The notes beneath the pieces were generated by a model. The model was given only the letters and a program-made list of their open reading frames with translations, was not told where the DNA came from and did not search any database. Shown here one piece after another: positions 32,380-42,307 of a stretch of 64,000 nt of DNA (positions within the stretch are counted from its first letter, which is position 1; each line of letters begins with the position of its first letter). The position numbers and the translations under genes were made by a program. Source of the DNA: Gemmobacter aquarius (GTDB lineage: Bacteria > Pseudomonadota > Alphaproteobacteria > Rhodobacterales > Rhodobacteraceae); assembly GCF_003060865.1 (NCBI RefSeq), contig NZ_CP028918.1:1910001-1974000 (forward strand), in the 5' to 3' direction.

Positions 32380-32844
32380 TTAGTCTTTGAGCAATTCGGA
32401 CAGGCGGGCTTCTTCGGTGGGGGTCAGCGTGACCTCGTCCTGCCCTTTCCGGCGGAAGGTGGTGACGGCCACGGCAAGGCCGCCGATCAGCATCAGCGGG
32501 CCTGCCGCCCACAAGAGCAGGTTCCAGCCTGACGTGCCAGGCTTGAGGAGCACGAATTCGCCGAAACGGTCGGTGACGAAGGCCATGACCTCTTCATTCG
32601 TGTCGCCTTCAAGGATGCGGGCGCGGATCACCTCGCGCAGGGTCTTGGCGATCTGGGCATCGCTGTCGTCGATGTTCTCGTTCTGGCAGACCGGGCAGCG
32701 GAGTTCTTTCGACAATTCACGGGCGCGGGCTTCGAGAGCGGGATCGGCGAGCATTTCCGACGGCTGCACGGCGAAGACCGGCGCCGTTGGGAGCGCGAAG
32801 AGGACGCCGAGCGCAACGGGAACAGCGAGTGCGAGGCGGCTCAT
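32380..32844 (-). CDS. ccmH: Cytochrome c-type biogenesis protein CcmH
   Basis: A 154-residue periplasmic thiol oxidoreductase that reduces the CXXC of apocytochrome c so that heme can be attached. A signal peptide (MSRLALAVPVALGVLFALPTAPVFA) leads to the redox motif RCPVC (C50, C53) in ELRCPVCQNENIDDSDA. A C-terminal transmembrane helix (WNLLLWAAGPLMLIGGLAVAV) anchors it. Its start overlaps the ccmF stop (ATGA), equal to the ccl1-ccl2 pair known from Rhodobacter capsulatus. Confidence 0.94.
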   Translation of the reverse strand: MSRLALAVPVALGVLFALPTAPVFAVQPSEMLADPALEARARELSKELRCPVCQNENIDDSDAQIAKTLREVIRARILEGDTNEEVMAFVTDRFGEFVLLKPGTSGWNLLLWAAGPLMLIGGLAVAVTTFRRKGQDEVTLTPTEEARLSELLKD

Positions 32845-34814
32845 TCGGCAGGCACCCCTTGGGCAGCGGTGCGGCGTGCGCCTGCGGCGACGCGGTAGCG
32901 GCGGTCGGTCAGGCTGAGCAGGCCACCCAAGGCCATGATGAGACATCCGGCCCAAAGCCAGTTGGCGAAGGGTTCGATATAGCTACGCACCGCCCAGCCG
33001 CCGTTATCCTGCGGATCGCCGATCACGAGGTAGAGGTCGCGCCACAGGCCGAAATCGATGGCCGCTTCGGTCGTCGGCATCTGGGCGATGGTGTAAAAGC
33101 GCTTTTCGGGGTTCAGGAGGGCGACTTCGGCCCCCCCCTTGGTGACCAGCATGTCGGCCATGGTCGAGGTATAGTTGGGGCCTTTCACTTCGCGCACGTC
33201 TTGCAAGGTGACCTCGTAGGGGCCCAAGGCGAAGGTTTCACCCTTTTGCAGCACGCGAATGTCTTCGGTCTTCCACGAGAGCATCGCCGCCACCGCGAAG
33301 ATGGTGATGCCGAGACCCGCATGGGCGGTGGCCTTGCCCCAGTCGGCGCGGGGAAGACGCGCCAGGCGGGCGAGGCGTTGGCCAACCGGGCCGCGACCGG
33401 TGCGGGTGAAAAGGTCGAGCATGGCGCCTGCCACCACCCAGAGCGCAAGCATGACGCCCACCGGGCCGAGGGCGGAGCGGCCGGTCTGCATGGCCCAGAC
33501 GAGGGCGCCGAGAGAGACGGACAGGACCGCGAGGGGCCAGAGCGGGCGGAAAGTGCGGACGGCGTCGCCCCGTTTCCACGGCAGCATCGAACCGAAGGGA
33601 AGAAGGGCTGCAAGCGCCACGACGAAGGGCGGGAAGGCCGCATCGAAAAAGGGCTCGCCCACCGAGAGTTTGCGGTCGAAGAACATCTCGGCCACGAGAG
33701 GCCAGATCGTGCCGACGAAAACGACGAAGGCCGAGACGGCAAGGAGCAGGTTGTTCGCAACAAGTGCCGATTCGCGGCTGACGAGGGAGAACACGCCCTT
33801 GGATTCCATCGCGCCGGCGCGGACGGCAAAGAGGGTGAGCGCACCGCCCATGAAGACGCCGAGGATGCCCAAGATGAACACGCCGCGGTCGGGATCATTG
33901 GCGAAGGCGTGGACCGAGGTGATCACGCCCGAGCGCACGATGAAGGTGCCGATCAGCGAGAAGCCGAAGGCGAGGATGGCCAGAAGGATGGTCCAGGCCT
34001 TGAGCGTCTCGCGCTTTTCCACAACGGTGGCGGAATGCAGCAGCGCCCCTGCGATGAGCCATGGCATGAACGAGGCGTTCTCGACCGGATCCCAGAACCA
34101 GAAGCCACCCCAGCCGAGTTCGTAATAGGCCCACCAAGAGCCGAGCGCGATGCCGATGGTCAGGAACACCCACGAGATCAGCGTCCAGGGCCGCACCCAG
34201 CGCGCCCATGCGGCGTCGACGCGGCCCTCGATCAGGGCGGCGACGGCGAAGGAGAACGACATCGAGAGGCCGACATAGCCGAGGTAGAGGAAGGGCGGGT
34301 GGAAGGCGAGACCGGGGTCTTGCAGCAGCGGGTTCATGTCCTGCCCGTTGAGGGGCGGAATTTCCAGCCGCAGGAAGGGGTTGGAGGTGAAAAGCATGAA
34401 GAGGAGGAAGGCCACGGCGATCATGGCCTGTACCGAAAGCACGCGGGCCCGGAGTTGCGGTGGAAGCCCGTCCCCGAACCAGACGGCGCAGGCGCCGTAA
34501 AGCGCGAGGATCAGCACCCAAAGGAGAAGCGAGCCTTCGTGATTGCCCCAGACGCCCGAGATTTTGTAGAGCATCGGCTTGAGGGTATGCGAATTCTCGA
34601 CCACCACTTTCAGCGAGAAATCCGAGGCGACGAAGGCCCAGGTGAGCACCGCGAAGGAAAAGGCCACCAAGAGGAACTGCGCGATGGCGGCGGGGGCGGC
34701 GATGGCCATCCACGCTGCATCGCGCCGTTGCGCGCCGATCAGCGGGACGATGGATTGCACCACGGCGACGCCGAGGGCCAGAACGAGGGCGAAGTGTCCG
34801 AGTTCGACGAGCAT
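32841..34814 (-). CDS. ccmF: Heme lyase CcmF (cytochrome c-type biogenesis)
   Basis: A 657-residue polytopic inner-membrane protein that ligates heme from CcmE to apocytochrome c in the periplasm. The tryptophan-rich WWD domain reads WGGFWFWDPVENASFMPWL, and conserved heme-ligand histidine regions such as NSHTLKPMLYKISGVWGNHEGS and AFHPPFLYLGYVG are present. About 15 membrane segments fit the family. The ATG giving MLVELGHFALVLALG is the natural start; longer in-frame extensions run into a repeat element and the divergent arginase. Operon with ccmH. Confidence 0.96.
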   Translation of the reverse strand: MLVELGHFALVLALGVAVVQSIVPLIGAQRRDAAWMAIAAPAAIAQFLLVAFSFAVLTWAFVASDFSLKVVVENSHTLKPMLYKISGVWGNHEGSLLLWVLILALYGACAVWFGDGLPPQLRARVLSVQAMIAVAFLLFMLFTSNPFLRLEIPPLNGQDMNPLLQDPGLAFHPPFLYLGYVGLSMSFSFAVAALIEGRVDAAWARWVRPWTLISWVFLTIGIALGSWWAYYELGWGGFWFWDPVENASFMPWLIAGALLHSATVVEKRETLKAWTILLAILAFGFSLIGTFIVRSGVITSVHAFANDPDRGVFILGILGVFMGGALTLFAVRAGAMESKGVFSLVSRESALVANNLLLAVSAFVVFVGTIWPLVAEMFFDRKLSVGEPFFDAAFPPFVVALAALLPFGSMLPWKRGDAVRTFRPLWPLAVLSVSLGALVWAMQTGRSALGPVGVMLALWVVAGAMLDLFTRTGRGPVGQRLARLARLPRADWGKATAHAGLGITIFAVAAMLSWKTEDIRVLQKGETFALGPYEVTLQDVREVKGPNYTSTMADMLVTKGGAEVALLNPEKRFYTIAQMPTTEAAIDFGLWRDLYLVIGDPQDNGGWAVRSYIEPFANWLWAGCLIMALGGLLSLTDRRYRVAAGARRTAAQGVPAE

Positions 34815-34936
34815 ATGCGGTGCCTCTGGTGTTTCGCGCAACAGTGTAGGGGGAAACGCGCTGCGGTTCCATGGGGCTGCGGCCCTGCACCGCAGGCGGT
34901 GACGAAAGGGTGATCGGGGTGGTTTGCCCCGCATCC

Positions 34937-34995
34937 CGGAAGGGGCTCGCCCCTTCCGAACCATCCCGAGGATATTTGGGCGAGTGTGAAAGGGG
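34937..34995 (+). repeat. Dispersed GC-stem / GAGGATATTT element, variant tail
   Basis: CGGAAGGGG pairs with CCCCTTCCG over CTCG, followed by AACCATCCCGAGGATATTTG, then GGCGAGTGTGAAAGG. The core is conserved, but the tail has the GTGAAAGG form also seen at 43604. It lies in the divergent ccmF/arginase gap. Confidence 0.65.
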
Positions 34996-35059
34996 CAAGG
35001 GGGCGTGACCTTGGCTGCGAGGTCGCCTAGAAAGAGCGGGACAACCTGAGGAACATGCC

Positions 35060-35983
35060 ATGAGCCGGACCGTGCATCTGATCGGGGCGCCCATCGATAC
35101 GGGGCAGCGCTATGCGGGCTGCATGATGGGGCCGGGCGCCTACCGTGTGGCCGGGATCGCTGCGGCGATCCGCGATCTGGGGCACGAGGTGAGCGATGGC
35201 GGGGATGTGGCGCTGCCTGCGCTGCCGGTGGTGGCCTGTGCCAATCCGGCGGTGCATTCACTGGCCGAAACCGTGGGATGGACAGACGTGCTTGCCGGGC
35301 GGGTGGCAGCGTCGCTGGCGCGGGGCGAGATGCCGGTCATTCTGGGCGGCGACCATTCGCTGGCGCTGGGGTCGGTGTCGGGGGCGGCGCGCCATGCGGC
35401 GGCGGCGGGGCGGCCGCTGTTCCTGCTGTGGCTCGATGCCCATTCGGATTTCCACACCCCGCTGACCACGACGTCGGGCAACCTGCATGGCACGCCTGTC
35501 GCCTATATCGCGGGGCGGGCAGGGTTTGATGCCTTTGCGCCCTTCCCTGCCCCGATCCCTGCGGAACGGATCTGCCTTTACGGCATACGGTCGGTCGATC
35601 CGGCGGAGCATGCGGCGCTGCTGCAGCACGACATTGCCATCACAGATATGCGAGTGATCGACGAGCGCGGCATCGTGGCACCCTTGCGCGAATTCCTGCA
35701 GGCGGTGCAGGCGGCGGGCGGGATGCTGCATGTGTCGCTCGACGTGGATTTCATGGACCCGTCGATTGCGCCCGCCGTCGGGACGACAGTGCCGGGGGGG
35801 GCGACCTTTCGCGAGGCGCATCTCGTGATGGAGTTGCTGCACGAGAGCGGGCTTGTCACCTCGCTCGATCTGGTGGAGCTGAACCCGTTCCTCGACGAGC
35901 GCGGGCGCACGGCGCGGTTGATGGTGGACCTTGTGGCCAGCCTTATGGGGCGCAAGGTGTTCGACCGGCCGACGCGGGCGTGA
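35060..35983 (+). CDS. rocF: Arginase
   Basis: A 307-residue manganese ureohydrolase that splits arginine into ornithine and urea. Manganese ligands are in GGDHSLALGS, WLDAHSDFHTP and SLDVDFMDPSIAPAVGT, and the arginase-specific end VELNPFLDERGRTARLMVDLVASL is present. IGAPIDTGQRYAGCMMGPGAYR at the start fits arginase more than agmatinase. Length is standard. A GAGGAAC box precedes the ATG. It is divergent from ccmF and followed by a palindrome cluster. No ornithine-cycle partner genes adjoin. Confidence 0.93.
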   Translation: MSRTVHLIGAPIDTGQRYAGCMMGPGAYRVAGIAAAIRDLGHEVSDGGDVALPALPVVACANPAVHSLAETVGWTDVLAGRVAASLARGEMPVILGGDHSLALGSVSGAARHAAAAGRPLFLLWLDAHSDFHTPLTTTSGNLHGTPVAYIAGRAGFDAFAPFPAPIPAERICLYGIRSVDPAEHAALLQHDIAITDMRVIDERGIVAPLREFLQAVQAAGGMLHVSLDVDFMDPSIAPAVGTTVPGGATFREAHLVMELLHESGLVTSLDLVELNPFLDERGRTARLMVDLVASLMGRKVFDRPTRA

Positions 35984-35989
35984 CGGGTC

Positions 35990-36069
35990 TTCTGGCGCAG
36001 AATTATGGCTGAACGGCGGGCTGCGTTTCCTGCGTCAGGAAACGCCGCGAATTCTGTGCCAGAATTCGC
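35990..36069. repeat. Cluster of three CTG-N3-CAG palindromes after arginase
   Basis: TTCTG-GCG-CAGAA (35990-36002), GCGTTTCCTG/CAGGAAACGC with loop CGT (36023-36045) and GCGAATTCTG/CAGAATTCGC with loop TGC (36047-36069) follow one another in the convergent arginase/usg gap. They share the CTG-N3-CAG core with the array at 23034-23159. Confidence 0.75.
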
Positions 36070-36071
36070 TG

Positions 36072-36350
36072 TCAGTGCAGGCGGAATTCGCCCACCACGT
36101 TGCGCCATTCGCCCGGTGCGATCAGTTTGCGGTGCGTGAAGCGGACGGAATGCAGCGGGCCTTCGATCTTTTCCTGCCAGAATTCGATGAAGCGGAAAAG
36201 TTCGGGGTAATCAGGCGCAAGGTCATAGGTTTGCCAGACGAAGCTGTTGAGAACGTTGCGATAATCGGGGATACGGTAGTAAAGCTCGGCGGTTGTCAGG
36301 CCGTAGCCTTTGAGCATCTTTTCGGTATCGGTGAGGGTGCGGTTTTCCAC
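36072..36350 (-). CDS. usg: Usg family protein
   Basis: A 92-residue protein of the Usg-like family found in alphaproteobacteria, of unknown function. The signature YGLTTAELYYRIPDYRNVLNSFVWQTYDLAP and HSVRFTHRKLIAPGEWRNV spans nearly the whole protein. It is soluble and has no signal peptide. It is convergent with arginase and divergent from gyrA. The family name derives from early reports of a gene upstream of a tryptophan gene; no trp gene is present here. Confidence 0.9.
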   Translation of the reverse strand: MENRTLTDTEKMLKGYGLTTAELYYRIPDYRNVLNSFVWQTYDLAPDYPELFRFIEFWQEKIEGPLHSVRFTHRKLIAPGEWRNVVGEFRLH

Positions 36351-36545
36351 GGGCTTCTCCCCTGTTCGTCTGCCTGCCCGTAAACTGTACCGAGAATCGT
36401 TTTATTCTTCAACGAAAACAGTATGTTGTCACTGTGATGGTATGGCTGCCAAACTGGCGGGCTGCCAGCCATTGCACCCCATATCCGCGATGGTGTAAGG
36501 TTTACCCAACCATATCTTGATCCTTTGCAGGAAGGCCCGGCCCCC

Positions 36546-39269
36546 GTGACCGATACGCCCGAAACCCCTGAAAACACTGACGATTCCGCGCCAAAATCGA
36601 CCTGGACCGGGCAGCAGCGGTCTATCGCCGACGAGATGAAGACGGCTTACCTCGATTACGCGATGAGCGTGATCGTCAGCCGCGCGATCCCCGACCTGCG
36701 CGACGGGTTGAAACCGGTGCACCGGCGCATCCTGTTTGCGATGCACGAAAGCGGCAACAACCACGAAAAGGCTTACCGCAAATCGGCGCGTCCGGTGGGC
36801 GATACGATGGGCAAGTATCATCCGCATGGTGACTCTGCGATCTATGACGCGCTGGTGCGGATGGCGCAGCCGTTTTCCATGAGCCTCAAGCTGTTGGACG
36901 GTCAGGGCAATTTCGGCTCGATGGACGGCGATAACGCGGCCGCCATGCGCTATACCGAAGTGCGGATGGACAAGCCTGCGGCCTTTCTGCTGGCCGATAT
37001 CGACAAGGAAACCGTCGATTTTCAGGACAACTACGACGGCAAGGACCGCGAGCCTACGGTTCTGCCTGCGCGGTTCCCGAACATGCTGGTCAATGGCGCG
37101 GGCGGGATTGCCGTCGGCATGGCCACGAACATACCGCCGCATAACCTTGGCGAGGTGATCGACGGCACGCTGGCGATGATCGACAACCCCGACATCTCGA
37201 CCGAGGCGTTGATGGAGATCATCCCCGCGCCCGACTTCCCGACGGGCGGTGTGATCCTTGGCCGGTCGGGGGCGCGCAAGGCTTACCTTGAAGGGCGCGG
37301 GTCGGTCGTGATCCGGGCCAAGACGCGGATCGAGGAAATCCGCAAGGACCGTTACGCGATCATCATCGAAGAGATCCCCTATCAGGTGAACAAGGCCACC
37401 ATGATCGAGCGGATCGCCGAGATGGTGCGCGAGAAGCGGATAGAAGGCATCGCCCATATCCAGGACGAGAGCGACCGCATCGGCGTGCGGGTGGTGATCG
37501 AGCTCAAGCGCGATGCCACGGCGGATGTGGTGCTGAACCAGTTGTTCCGGTTCTCGACCATGCAGGTCAGTTTCGGTTGCAACATGCTGGCCTTGAACGG
37601 GGGCCGCCCCGAACAATTGGGGTTGCGCGATTTCCTGAGCCATTTCATCACCTTCCGCGAGGAAGTTGTGGCGCGGCGCACGGCGTTCGAACTGCGTAAG
37701 GCGCGCGAACGGAGCCATGTGCTGTGCGGTCTGGCGGTTGCGGTGTCGAACGTGGACGAGGTGGTTCGCACCATCCGCGCCAGTGCCGATGCGGCCGAAG
37801 CGCGCGAAAAACTGATGACGCGGCGTTGGCCCGCGCAGGACATCGCGCCCTTCATCAAGCTGATCGATGACCCGAGCCATACGATCAACGAGGACGGCAC
37901 CTATAACCTGTCCGAGGTTCAGGCCCGCGCCATTCTGGAACTGCGCCTGCAACGCCTGACGGCGCTGGGGGTGAAAGAGGTCACTGACGAGCTGGCCGAA
38001 CTTGCGGCCAAGATTCAGGACTATCTCGACATCCTTGGCAGCCGCGAGCGGATCATGGCGATCATCTCGGACGAGTTGCGCGAAGTGAAAGCCGCCTTTG
38101 CCGTGCCCCGCCGGACCGAGATTCAGGACTGGGCCGGCGATATGGACGACGAGGATTTGATCGAGCGCGAGGATATGGTCGTGACGATCACCTCCGGCGG
38201 CTACATCAAGCGCACGCCCTTGGCCGAATTCCGCGCGCAGAACCGCGGCGGCAAGGGGCTGTCGTCGATGGCGACGAAGGAAGATGATGTTGTCACGACG
38301 CTTTTCGTAGCCAATACGCATACGCATCTGTTGTTCTTCACGACCGATGGCATGGTCTACAAGATGAAAACTTGGCGCCTGCCGCTGGCGGGGCGCACGG
38401 CCAAGGGCAAGGCGATCGTCAATATCCTGCCCATCGCGCAGGGTGTCTCGATTGCTGCGCTGATGCCGGTCGATGTGCCGGAAGCGGAATGGGACAAGTT
38501 GCAGATCGTCTTTGCGACGAGTGACGGCGATGTGCGGCAGAACGATCTGTCGGATTTCACCAACGTCAAGCGCAACGGCAAGATTGCGATGAACCTGCCC
38601 GAAGGCGTGTTTCTGGTGAATGCAGCGATTGCCGACGATCAGGACGATGTGATGCTGGTGACCGCGCAGGGCCGCGCGATCCGCTTTCCGACCACCGATA
38701 TCCGCGTGTTCAAATCGCGCGGGTCTACCGGCGTGCGGGGCATCCGTCTGGGTGCCGACGACAAGGTCGTGTCGATGGCGATCATCCGGCATTTCGAGGC
38801 CGATCCGGCAGAGCGCGAGGCTTACCTGAAACAGCGGCGCCTGATGGCCGGTGCGCCTGACGAGGCGGAAGTGGACGAGGCGGATGCCGAGGAAGCGACT
38901 GTCGAGGCGGGGCAGTTGTCGACCGAACGCTATGCCGAAATGTCGGCGGCGGAAGACCTGATCCTGACCATCACGGTCAACGGGGCGGGCAAGCTGTCGT
39001 CGAGCCACGACTACCCCGTTCGGGGCCGTGGCGGCATGGGCGTCAAGGCGATGGACGGGGCGATGCGCGGCGGTAAGCTGGTGGCTTCGTTCCCGGTGGA
39101 ATCGTCGGACCAGATCATGCTTGCAACCTCGACCGGGCAGTCGATCAGGGTGCCGGTCGAGCAGATCAGCTTCCGGTCGCGGTCGGCGGGCGGGGTCAAG
39201 GTGTTCAACGTGGGTGCCGATGAACAGGTCGTGTCGGTTGCCCGCGTGGCAGAACAGGGCGATGAGTGA
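36546..39269 (+). CDS. gyrA: DNA gyrase subunit A
   Basis: A 907-residue ATP-dependent type II topoisomerase subunit that breaks and rejoins DNA during negative supercoiling. The catalytic tyrosine is in AAAMRYTE. The quinolone-resistance region reads [17 protein letters not shown], so the positions equal to E. coli Ser83 and Asp87 are wild type. The GyrA-box is QNRGGKG. A Glu/Asp-rich insert ([19 protein letters not shown]) in the C-terminal beta-pinwheel adds length. I use GTG at 36546, which has AGGAAGG about 10 bases upstream, rather than the TTG at 36525. The next gene overlaps its end by 8 bases. Confidence 0.96.
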   Translation: MTDTPETPENTDDSAPKSTWTGQQRSIADEMKTAYLDYAMSVIVSRAIPDLRDGLKPVHRRILFAMHESGNNHEKAYRKSARPVGDTMGKYHPHGDSAIYDALVRMAQPFSMSLKLLDGQGNFGSMDGDNAAAMRYTEVRMDKPAAFLLADIDKETVDFQDNYDGKDREPTVLPARFPNMLVNGAGGIAVGMATNIPPHNLGEVIDGTLAMIDNPDISTEALMEIIPAPDFPTGGVILGRSGARKAYLEGRGSVVIRAKTRIEEIRKDRYAIIIEEIPYQVNKATMIERIAEMVREKRIEGIAHIQDESDRIGVRVVIELKRDATADVVLNQLFRFSTMQVSFGCNMLALNGGRPEQLGLRDFLSHFITFREEVVARRTAFELRKARERSHVLCGLAVAVSNVDEVVRTIRASADAAEAREKLMTRRWPAQDIAPFIKLIDDPSHTINEDGTYNLSEVQARAILELRLQRLTALGVKEVTDELAELAAKIQDYLDILGSRERIMAIISDELREVKAAFAVPRRTEIQDWAGDMDDEDLIEREDMVVTITSGGYIKRTPLAEFRAQNRGGKGLSSMATKEDDVVTTLFVANTHTHLLFFTTDGMVYKMKTWRLPLAGRTAKGKAIVNILPIAQGVSIAALMPVDVPEAEWDKLQIVFATSDGDVRQNDLSDFTNVKRNGKIAMNLPEGVFLVNAAIADDQDDVMLVTAQGRAIRFPTTDIRVFKSRGSTGVRGIRLGADDKVVSMAIIRHFEADPAEREAYLKQRRLMAGAPDEAEVDEADAEEATVEAGQLSTERYAEMSAAEDLILTITVNGAGKLSSSHDYPVRGRGGMGVKAMDGAMRGGKLVASFPVESSDQIMLATSTGQSIRVPVEQISFRSRSAGGVKVFNVGADEQVVSVARVAEQGDE

Positions 39270-39576
39270 TCTGGCGGCGGTTTTGGCGGGCAGGCTTGCC
39301 CGTCTGGCCGCCGAGAGAGCGACGGTAGGCTATGGTGCCTTGGCCGCCGAGTTGGCGGTGCGGGTTTCCGACCTGACCGCGGCACTGGAAGCAACGATGG
39401 AAGAAGACGCCGCCCGAGGGGAGCCCCTGCGGGCGGCTTTACTTTGCGGCAAGCTGACAGGCGGGCTGCCTGCGCGCGGGTTTTACGACAAGGCGGCGGC
39501 GCTGGGGTTTGCGGTCGATGACCCTGCCCTTTTCGTCGCCATCCATCGCGAGCGATTGGGCGTTAAACACCGCTAA
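39262..39576 (+). CDS. Hypothetical protein downstream of gyrA (104 aa)
   Basis: A 104-residue soluble helical protein with the segments [46 protein letters not shown] and [41 protein letters not shown]. The phrase [16 protein letters not shown] slightly recalls the DNA-binding helix of alkyltransferase-like proteins, but no catalytic site follows; I do not assign it. It starts inside the last codons of gyrA (8-base overlap), so it is translated with gyrA. Confidence 0.75.
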   Translation: MSDLAAVLAGRLARLAAERATVGYGALAAELAVRVSDLTAALEATMEEDAARGEPLRAALLCGKLTGGLPARGFYDKAAALGFAVDDPALFVAIHRERLGVKHR

Positions 39577-39617
39577 CCGTGCGCCCATGCACAACAACCA
39601 TGCGCTGGCTTGGGTAT

Positions 39618-39669
39618 GCAGACCGTAGCGCTTCGCTATGGTCTGCGCTTGATCCGGCAGAAAGCCGGA
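39618..39669 (+). promoter_or_regulatory. Two stem-loops upstream of the DoxX gene
   Basis: A 13-bp stem (GCAGACCGTAGCG with loop CTT, one G-U pair) is followed 6 bases later by TCCGGC-AGAAA-GCCGGA. The second hairpin ends 21 bases before the ATG of the DoxX gene. They could end the gyrA transcript or form a structured leader of the DoxX mRNA. Confidence 0.5.
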
Positions 39670-39690
39670 CTTGGATTAGGGGATTACGTG

Positions 39691-40065
39691 ATGGACAAGT
39701 TGAATACCTATCTGCCGCTCGTGGCGCGTGTGCTGATTGCGGTGCTGTTCCTGCTGGCCGGTTTCGGCAAGACGATGGATGTGGCGGGCACCGCCGGCTA
39801 TATGGCTTCGGTCGGGCTTCCCGGCTTTCTGGCATGGCCTGCGATCATCTTCGAGATCGGCGTCGGCGTTCTGCTGATTGCTGGCTGGCAGACCCGGATC
39901 GTCGGCCTTGTCGGCGCTGCGTTCTGCATCGTGACGGCAGTGCTGTTCCACAACAACTTCGCCGACCAGATGCAGATGGTAAGCTTCCTCAAGAACCTTG
40001 CCATTGCCGGGGGCTTCTTGCTGCTGGCCGCAAATGGTGCGGGCAAGTACGCCGTCGACAAGTAA
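39691..40065 (+). CDS. DoxX family membrane protein
   Basis: A 124-residue four-helix membrane protein of the DoxX family. Evidence is LVARVLIAVLFLLAGFGKTMDVAGTAGYM, with GF-K and the LPGFLAWPAIIFEIGVGVLLIAGW segment and the end AIAGGFLLLAANGAGKYAVD. DoxX-family proteins are linked to redox and membrane stress, but the biochemical role of this branch is not settled. TAGGGGAT lies before the ATG, which is preferred to an upstream in-frame codon inside the hairpins. A strong terminator follows. Confidence 0.87.
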   Translation: MDKLNTYLPLVARVLIAVLFLLAGFGKTMDVAGTAGYMASVGLPGFLAWPAIIFEIGVGVLLIAGWQTRIVGLVGAAFCIVTAVLFHNNFADQMQMVSFLKNLAIAGGFLLLAANGAGKYAVDK

Positions 40066-40084
40066 CCGTCGGCTTTACAGGTCA

Positions 40085-40120
40085 GGGGCCGGGGGGAAAC
40101 CCCCGGCCCCTTTCCTATTT
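40085..40120 (+). terminator. Rho-independent terminator after the DoxX gene
   Basis: A perfect 11-bp stem (GGGGCCGGGGG) with a GAAA tetraloop, followed by TTTCCTATTT. It is the strongest terminator in the window and separates the DoxX gene from trmFO. Confidence 0.85.
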
Positions 40121-40145
40121 GCGCCAAGCAGACTAAATCGGGCGC

Positions 40146-41480
40146 ATGGACAAGAAATTACACATCATCGGCGGCGGTATGGCCGGATCGGAAGCGGCGT
40201 GGCAGGCGGCAGAGATGGGCGTGCCCGTCGTGCTGCACGAGATGCGGCCTGCCGTTGGCACTTTCGCGCACCGGACGGGGCATTTCGCGGAAATGGTCTG
40301 TTCCAATTCCTTCCGGTCGGATGACGACGAACGCAACGCCGTTGGTCTGCTCCATTGGGAGATGGGTGCGGCAGGCGGGCTGATCATGGAGACGGCGCGG
40401 GCGCACCGGCTGCCTGCGGGCGGCGCGCTGGCGGTGGACCGCGATCCCTTTGCCGAAGCGGTGACGGCGCGGCTTTTGGCGCATCCGCTGATTTCGGCGG
40501 AGTATGGCGAGATTGCCGAACTGCCTGTCGAGGGCAACTGGATCATCGCAACCGGCCCGCTGACGAGCGGCGCGCTGGCCCAAAGCATCAGGGCCGAGAC
40601 GGGGGCGGAGTCCTTGGCGTTTTTCGACGCCATCGCACCAATTGTCTATGCGGAATCGGTCGATATGTCCGTGGCGTGGATGCAATCGCGCTATGACAAG
40701 GGCGAGACCGAGGAAGAGCAGACCGCCTATATGAACTGCCCCATGGACCGCGAGCAGTATTACGCATTCATCGATGCGCTTCTGGCGGCGGACAAGACCG
40801 AGTTCCACGAGGGCGAAACGGCAGGTTACTTTGACGGTTGCCTGCCGATCGAGGTGATGGCCGAGCGCGGGCGCGAGACGCTGCGCTTTGGCCCGATGAA
40901 GCCGGTGGGACTGACCAATCCGCATACGGGAGTAAAGCCCTATGCCGTGGTGCAGTTGCGGCGAGATAACAAGCTGGGCACACTTTACAACATCGTGGGC
41001 TTTCAGACCAAGATGAAGTACGGCGCGCAAACCGATGTTTTCAAGATGATTCCGGGGTTGCACGAAGCGTCGTTCGCGCGGTTGGGCGGGATACATCGCA
41101 ACACGTTCATCAACTCTCCCACGCTGCTGGACGCGCAGATGCGGCTGAAGTCGCGACCGAACATCCGCTTTGCGGGGCAAGTGACGGGTGTGGAAGGCTA
41201 TGTCGAAAGCGCCGCGATGGGGCTTTTGGCGGGGCGCATGGCGGCGGCCGAGCTGCTGGGGCGCGAGGTTTCGCCGCCCCCGCCCGATACGGCGATGGGG
41301 GCGCTTATAACCCACATCACCGGCGGGGCCGAGGCAAAAACATTCCAGCCGATGAACGTGAACTTTGGCCTTTTCCCGCCGATCGACGCCAAGGGCGGGC
41401 GCAAGGGGCGCAAAGACCGTTACAAGGCCTATACCGACCGCGCCAAGGAAAGCTTTCAGGCATGGCTGGCGGCTATGTGA
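40146..41480 (+). CDS. trmFO: tRNA:m5U54 methyltransferase TrmFO (folate/FAD dependent)
   Basis: A 444-residue flavoenzyme that makes 5-methyluridine at position 54 of tRNA using methylenetetrahydrofolate and FADH2. The FAD fold is [19 protein letters not shown] at residues 7-25. [11 protein letters not shown] with the cysteine, the [18 protein letters not shown] segment and [14 protein letters not shown] near the end are all typical of TrmFO rather than GidA. Length is standard. The stop region overlaps gluQ by 19 bases. Confidence 0.95.
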   Translation: MDKKLHIIGGGMAGSEAAWQAAEMGVPVVLHEMRPAVGTFAHRTGHFAEMVCSNSFRSDDDERNAVGLLHWEMGAAGGLIMETARAHRLPAGGALAVDRDPFAEAVTARLLAHPLISAEYGEIAELPVEGNWIIATGPLTSGALAQSIRAETGAESLAFFDAIAPIVYAESVDMSVAWMQSRYDKGETEEEQTAYMNCPMDREQYYAFIDALLAADKTEFHEGETAGYFDGCLPIEVMAERGRETLRFGPMKPVGLTNPHTGVKPYAVVQLRRDNKLGTLYNIVGFQTKMKYGAQTDVFKMIPGLHEASFARLGGIHRNTFINSPTLLDAQMRLKSRPNIRFAGQVTGVEGYVESAAMGLLAGRMAAAELLGREVSPPPPDTAMGALITHITGGAEAKTFQPMNVNFGLFPPIDAKGGRKGRKDRYKAYTDRAKESFQAWLAAM

Positions 41481-42307
41481 CGCGTTTTGCGCCCTCGCCC
41501 ACCGGTCCGTTGCATCTGGGTCATGCGTATTCGGCGCTGACAGCGTGGGGGCGGGCAAGGGCGGCAGGGGGCGCAATGCTGTTGCGGATCGAGGATATCG
41601 ACCCTGCGCGGTCGAAACCCGAGTGGGAAGCGGCGATCCATGACGATCTGGCCTGGCTGGGGGTAGACTATCCGCGCCCCGTGATGCGGCAATCGGAGCG
41701 GTTGGCCGAATATCGGGCGGCTTTGGCGCGGCTGGAGGGGTTGGGCGTGCTTTACCCCTGCCGCTGTTCGCGGGGCGATATCCGCGCGGCGCTGTCGGCG
41801 CCGCAAGAGGGGGCGGTGGGGCCGGACGGGGTGATCTATCCCGGCACCTGTCGCAGGCGGGCGATGGTTGATGCGGTCGCGGGCGATGCGATCCGGCTGG
41901 ATATAGGCCGCGCGATGGCGCTGGCGGGCGGGCTGGAATTCACGGAAAGCGGGCCGGAGTTCACGGGGGCGCATCGCTTCGATGCAGCGTTCATGTGCGA
42001 ACGGGTGGGCGATGTGGTGCTGGCGCGGCGCGATTTCGGCACGTCCTACCATCTGTCTGTGGTGGTGGATGATGCCGCGCAGGCCGTGACCGAGGTGGTG
42101 CGGGGCGCGGACCTGTTCGAGGCGGTGCCGATCCATCTGCTGTTGCAACGCCTGCTCGGCCTGCCCGCACCCGCCTATCACCATCACCGGCTCATCCGGG
42201 ACGAGGCGGGAAAGCGGCTTGCCAAGCGCGACGATGCGCGGGCTTTGGCGAAGTATCGCGCCGAGGGGGCGACCCCTGCCGATATTCGCCGGATGGTCGG
42301 GCTTTAG
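41462..42307 (+). CDS. gluQ: Glutamyl-Q tRNA(Asp) synthetase
   Basis: A 281-residue truncated GluRS-like enzyme that attaches glutamate to queuosine at the wobble base of tRNA-Asp. The class I signatures are [17 protein letters not shown] (HIGH equivalent HLGH) and RLAKRDDA (KMSKS equivalent). The zinc-like CRCSRGDIR...C is present, and the anticodon-binding C-terminal domain of true GluRS is absent, which defines GluQ. It starts inside trmFO and is convergent with hisI (4-base overlap). The upstream partner dksA is commonly linked to gluQ in gammaproteobacteria, but not here. Confidence 0.94.
   Translation: MAGGYVTRFAPSPTGPLHLGHAYSALTAWGRARAAGGAMLLRIEDIDPARSKPEWEAAIHDDLAWLGVDYPRPVMRQSERLAEYRAALARLEGLGVLYPCRCSRGDIRAALSAPQEGAVGPDGVIYPGTCRRRAMVDAVAGDAIRLDIGRAMALAGGLEFTESGPEFTGAHRFDAAFMCERVGDVVLARRDFGTSYHLSVVVDDAAQAVTEVVRGADLFEAVPIHLLLQRLLGLPAPAYHHHRLIRDEAGKRLAKRDDARALAKYRAEGATPADIRRMVGL

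Noticed and set aside
36429..39008. 859-codon open frame opposite gyrA
   Set aside because: Antisense shadow of gyrA without recognisable domains.
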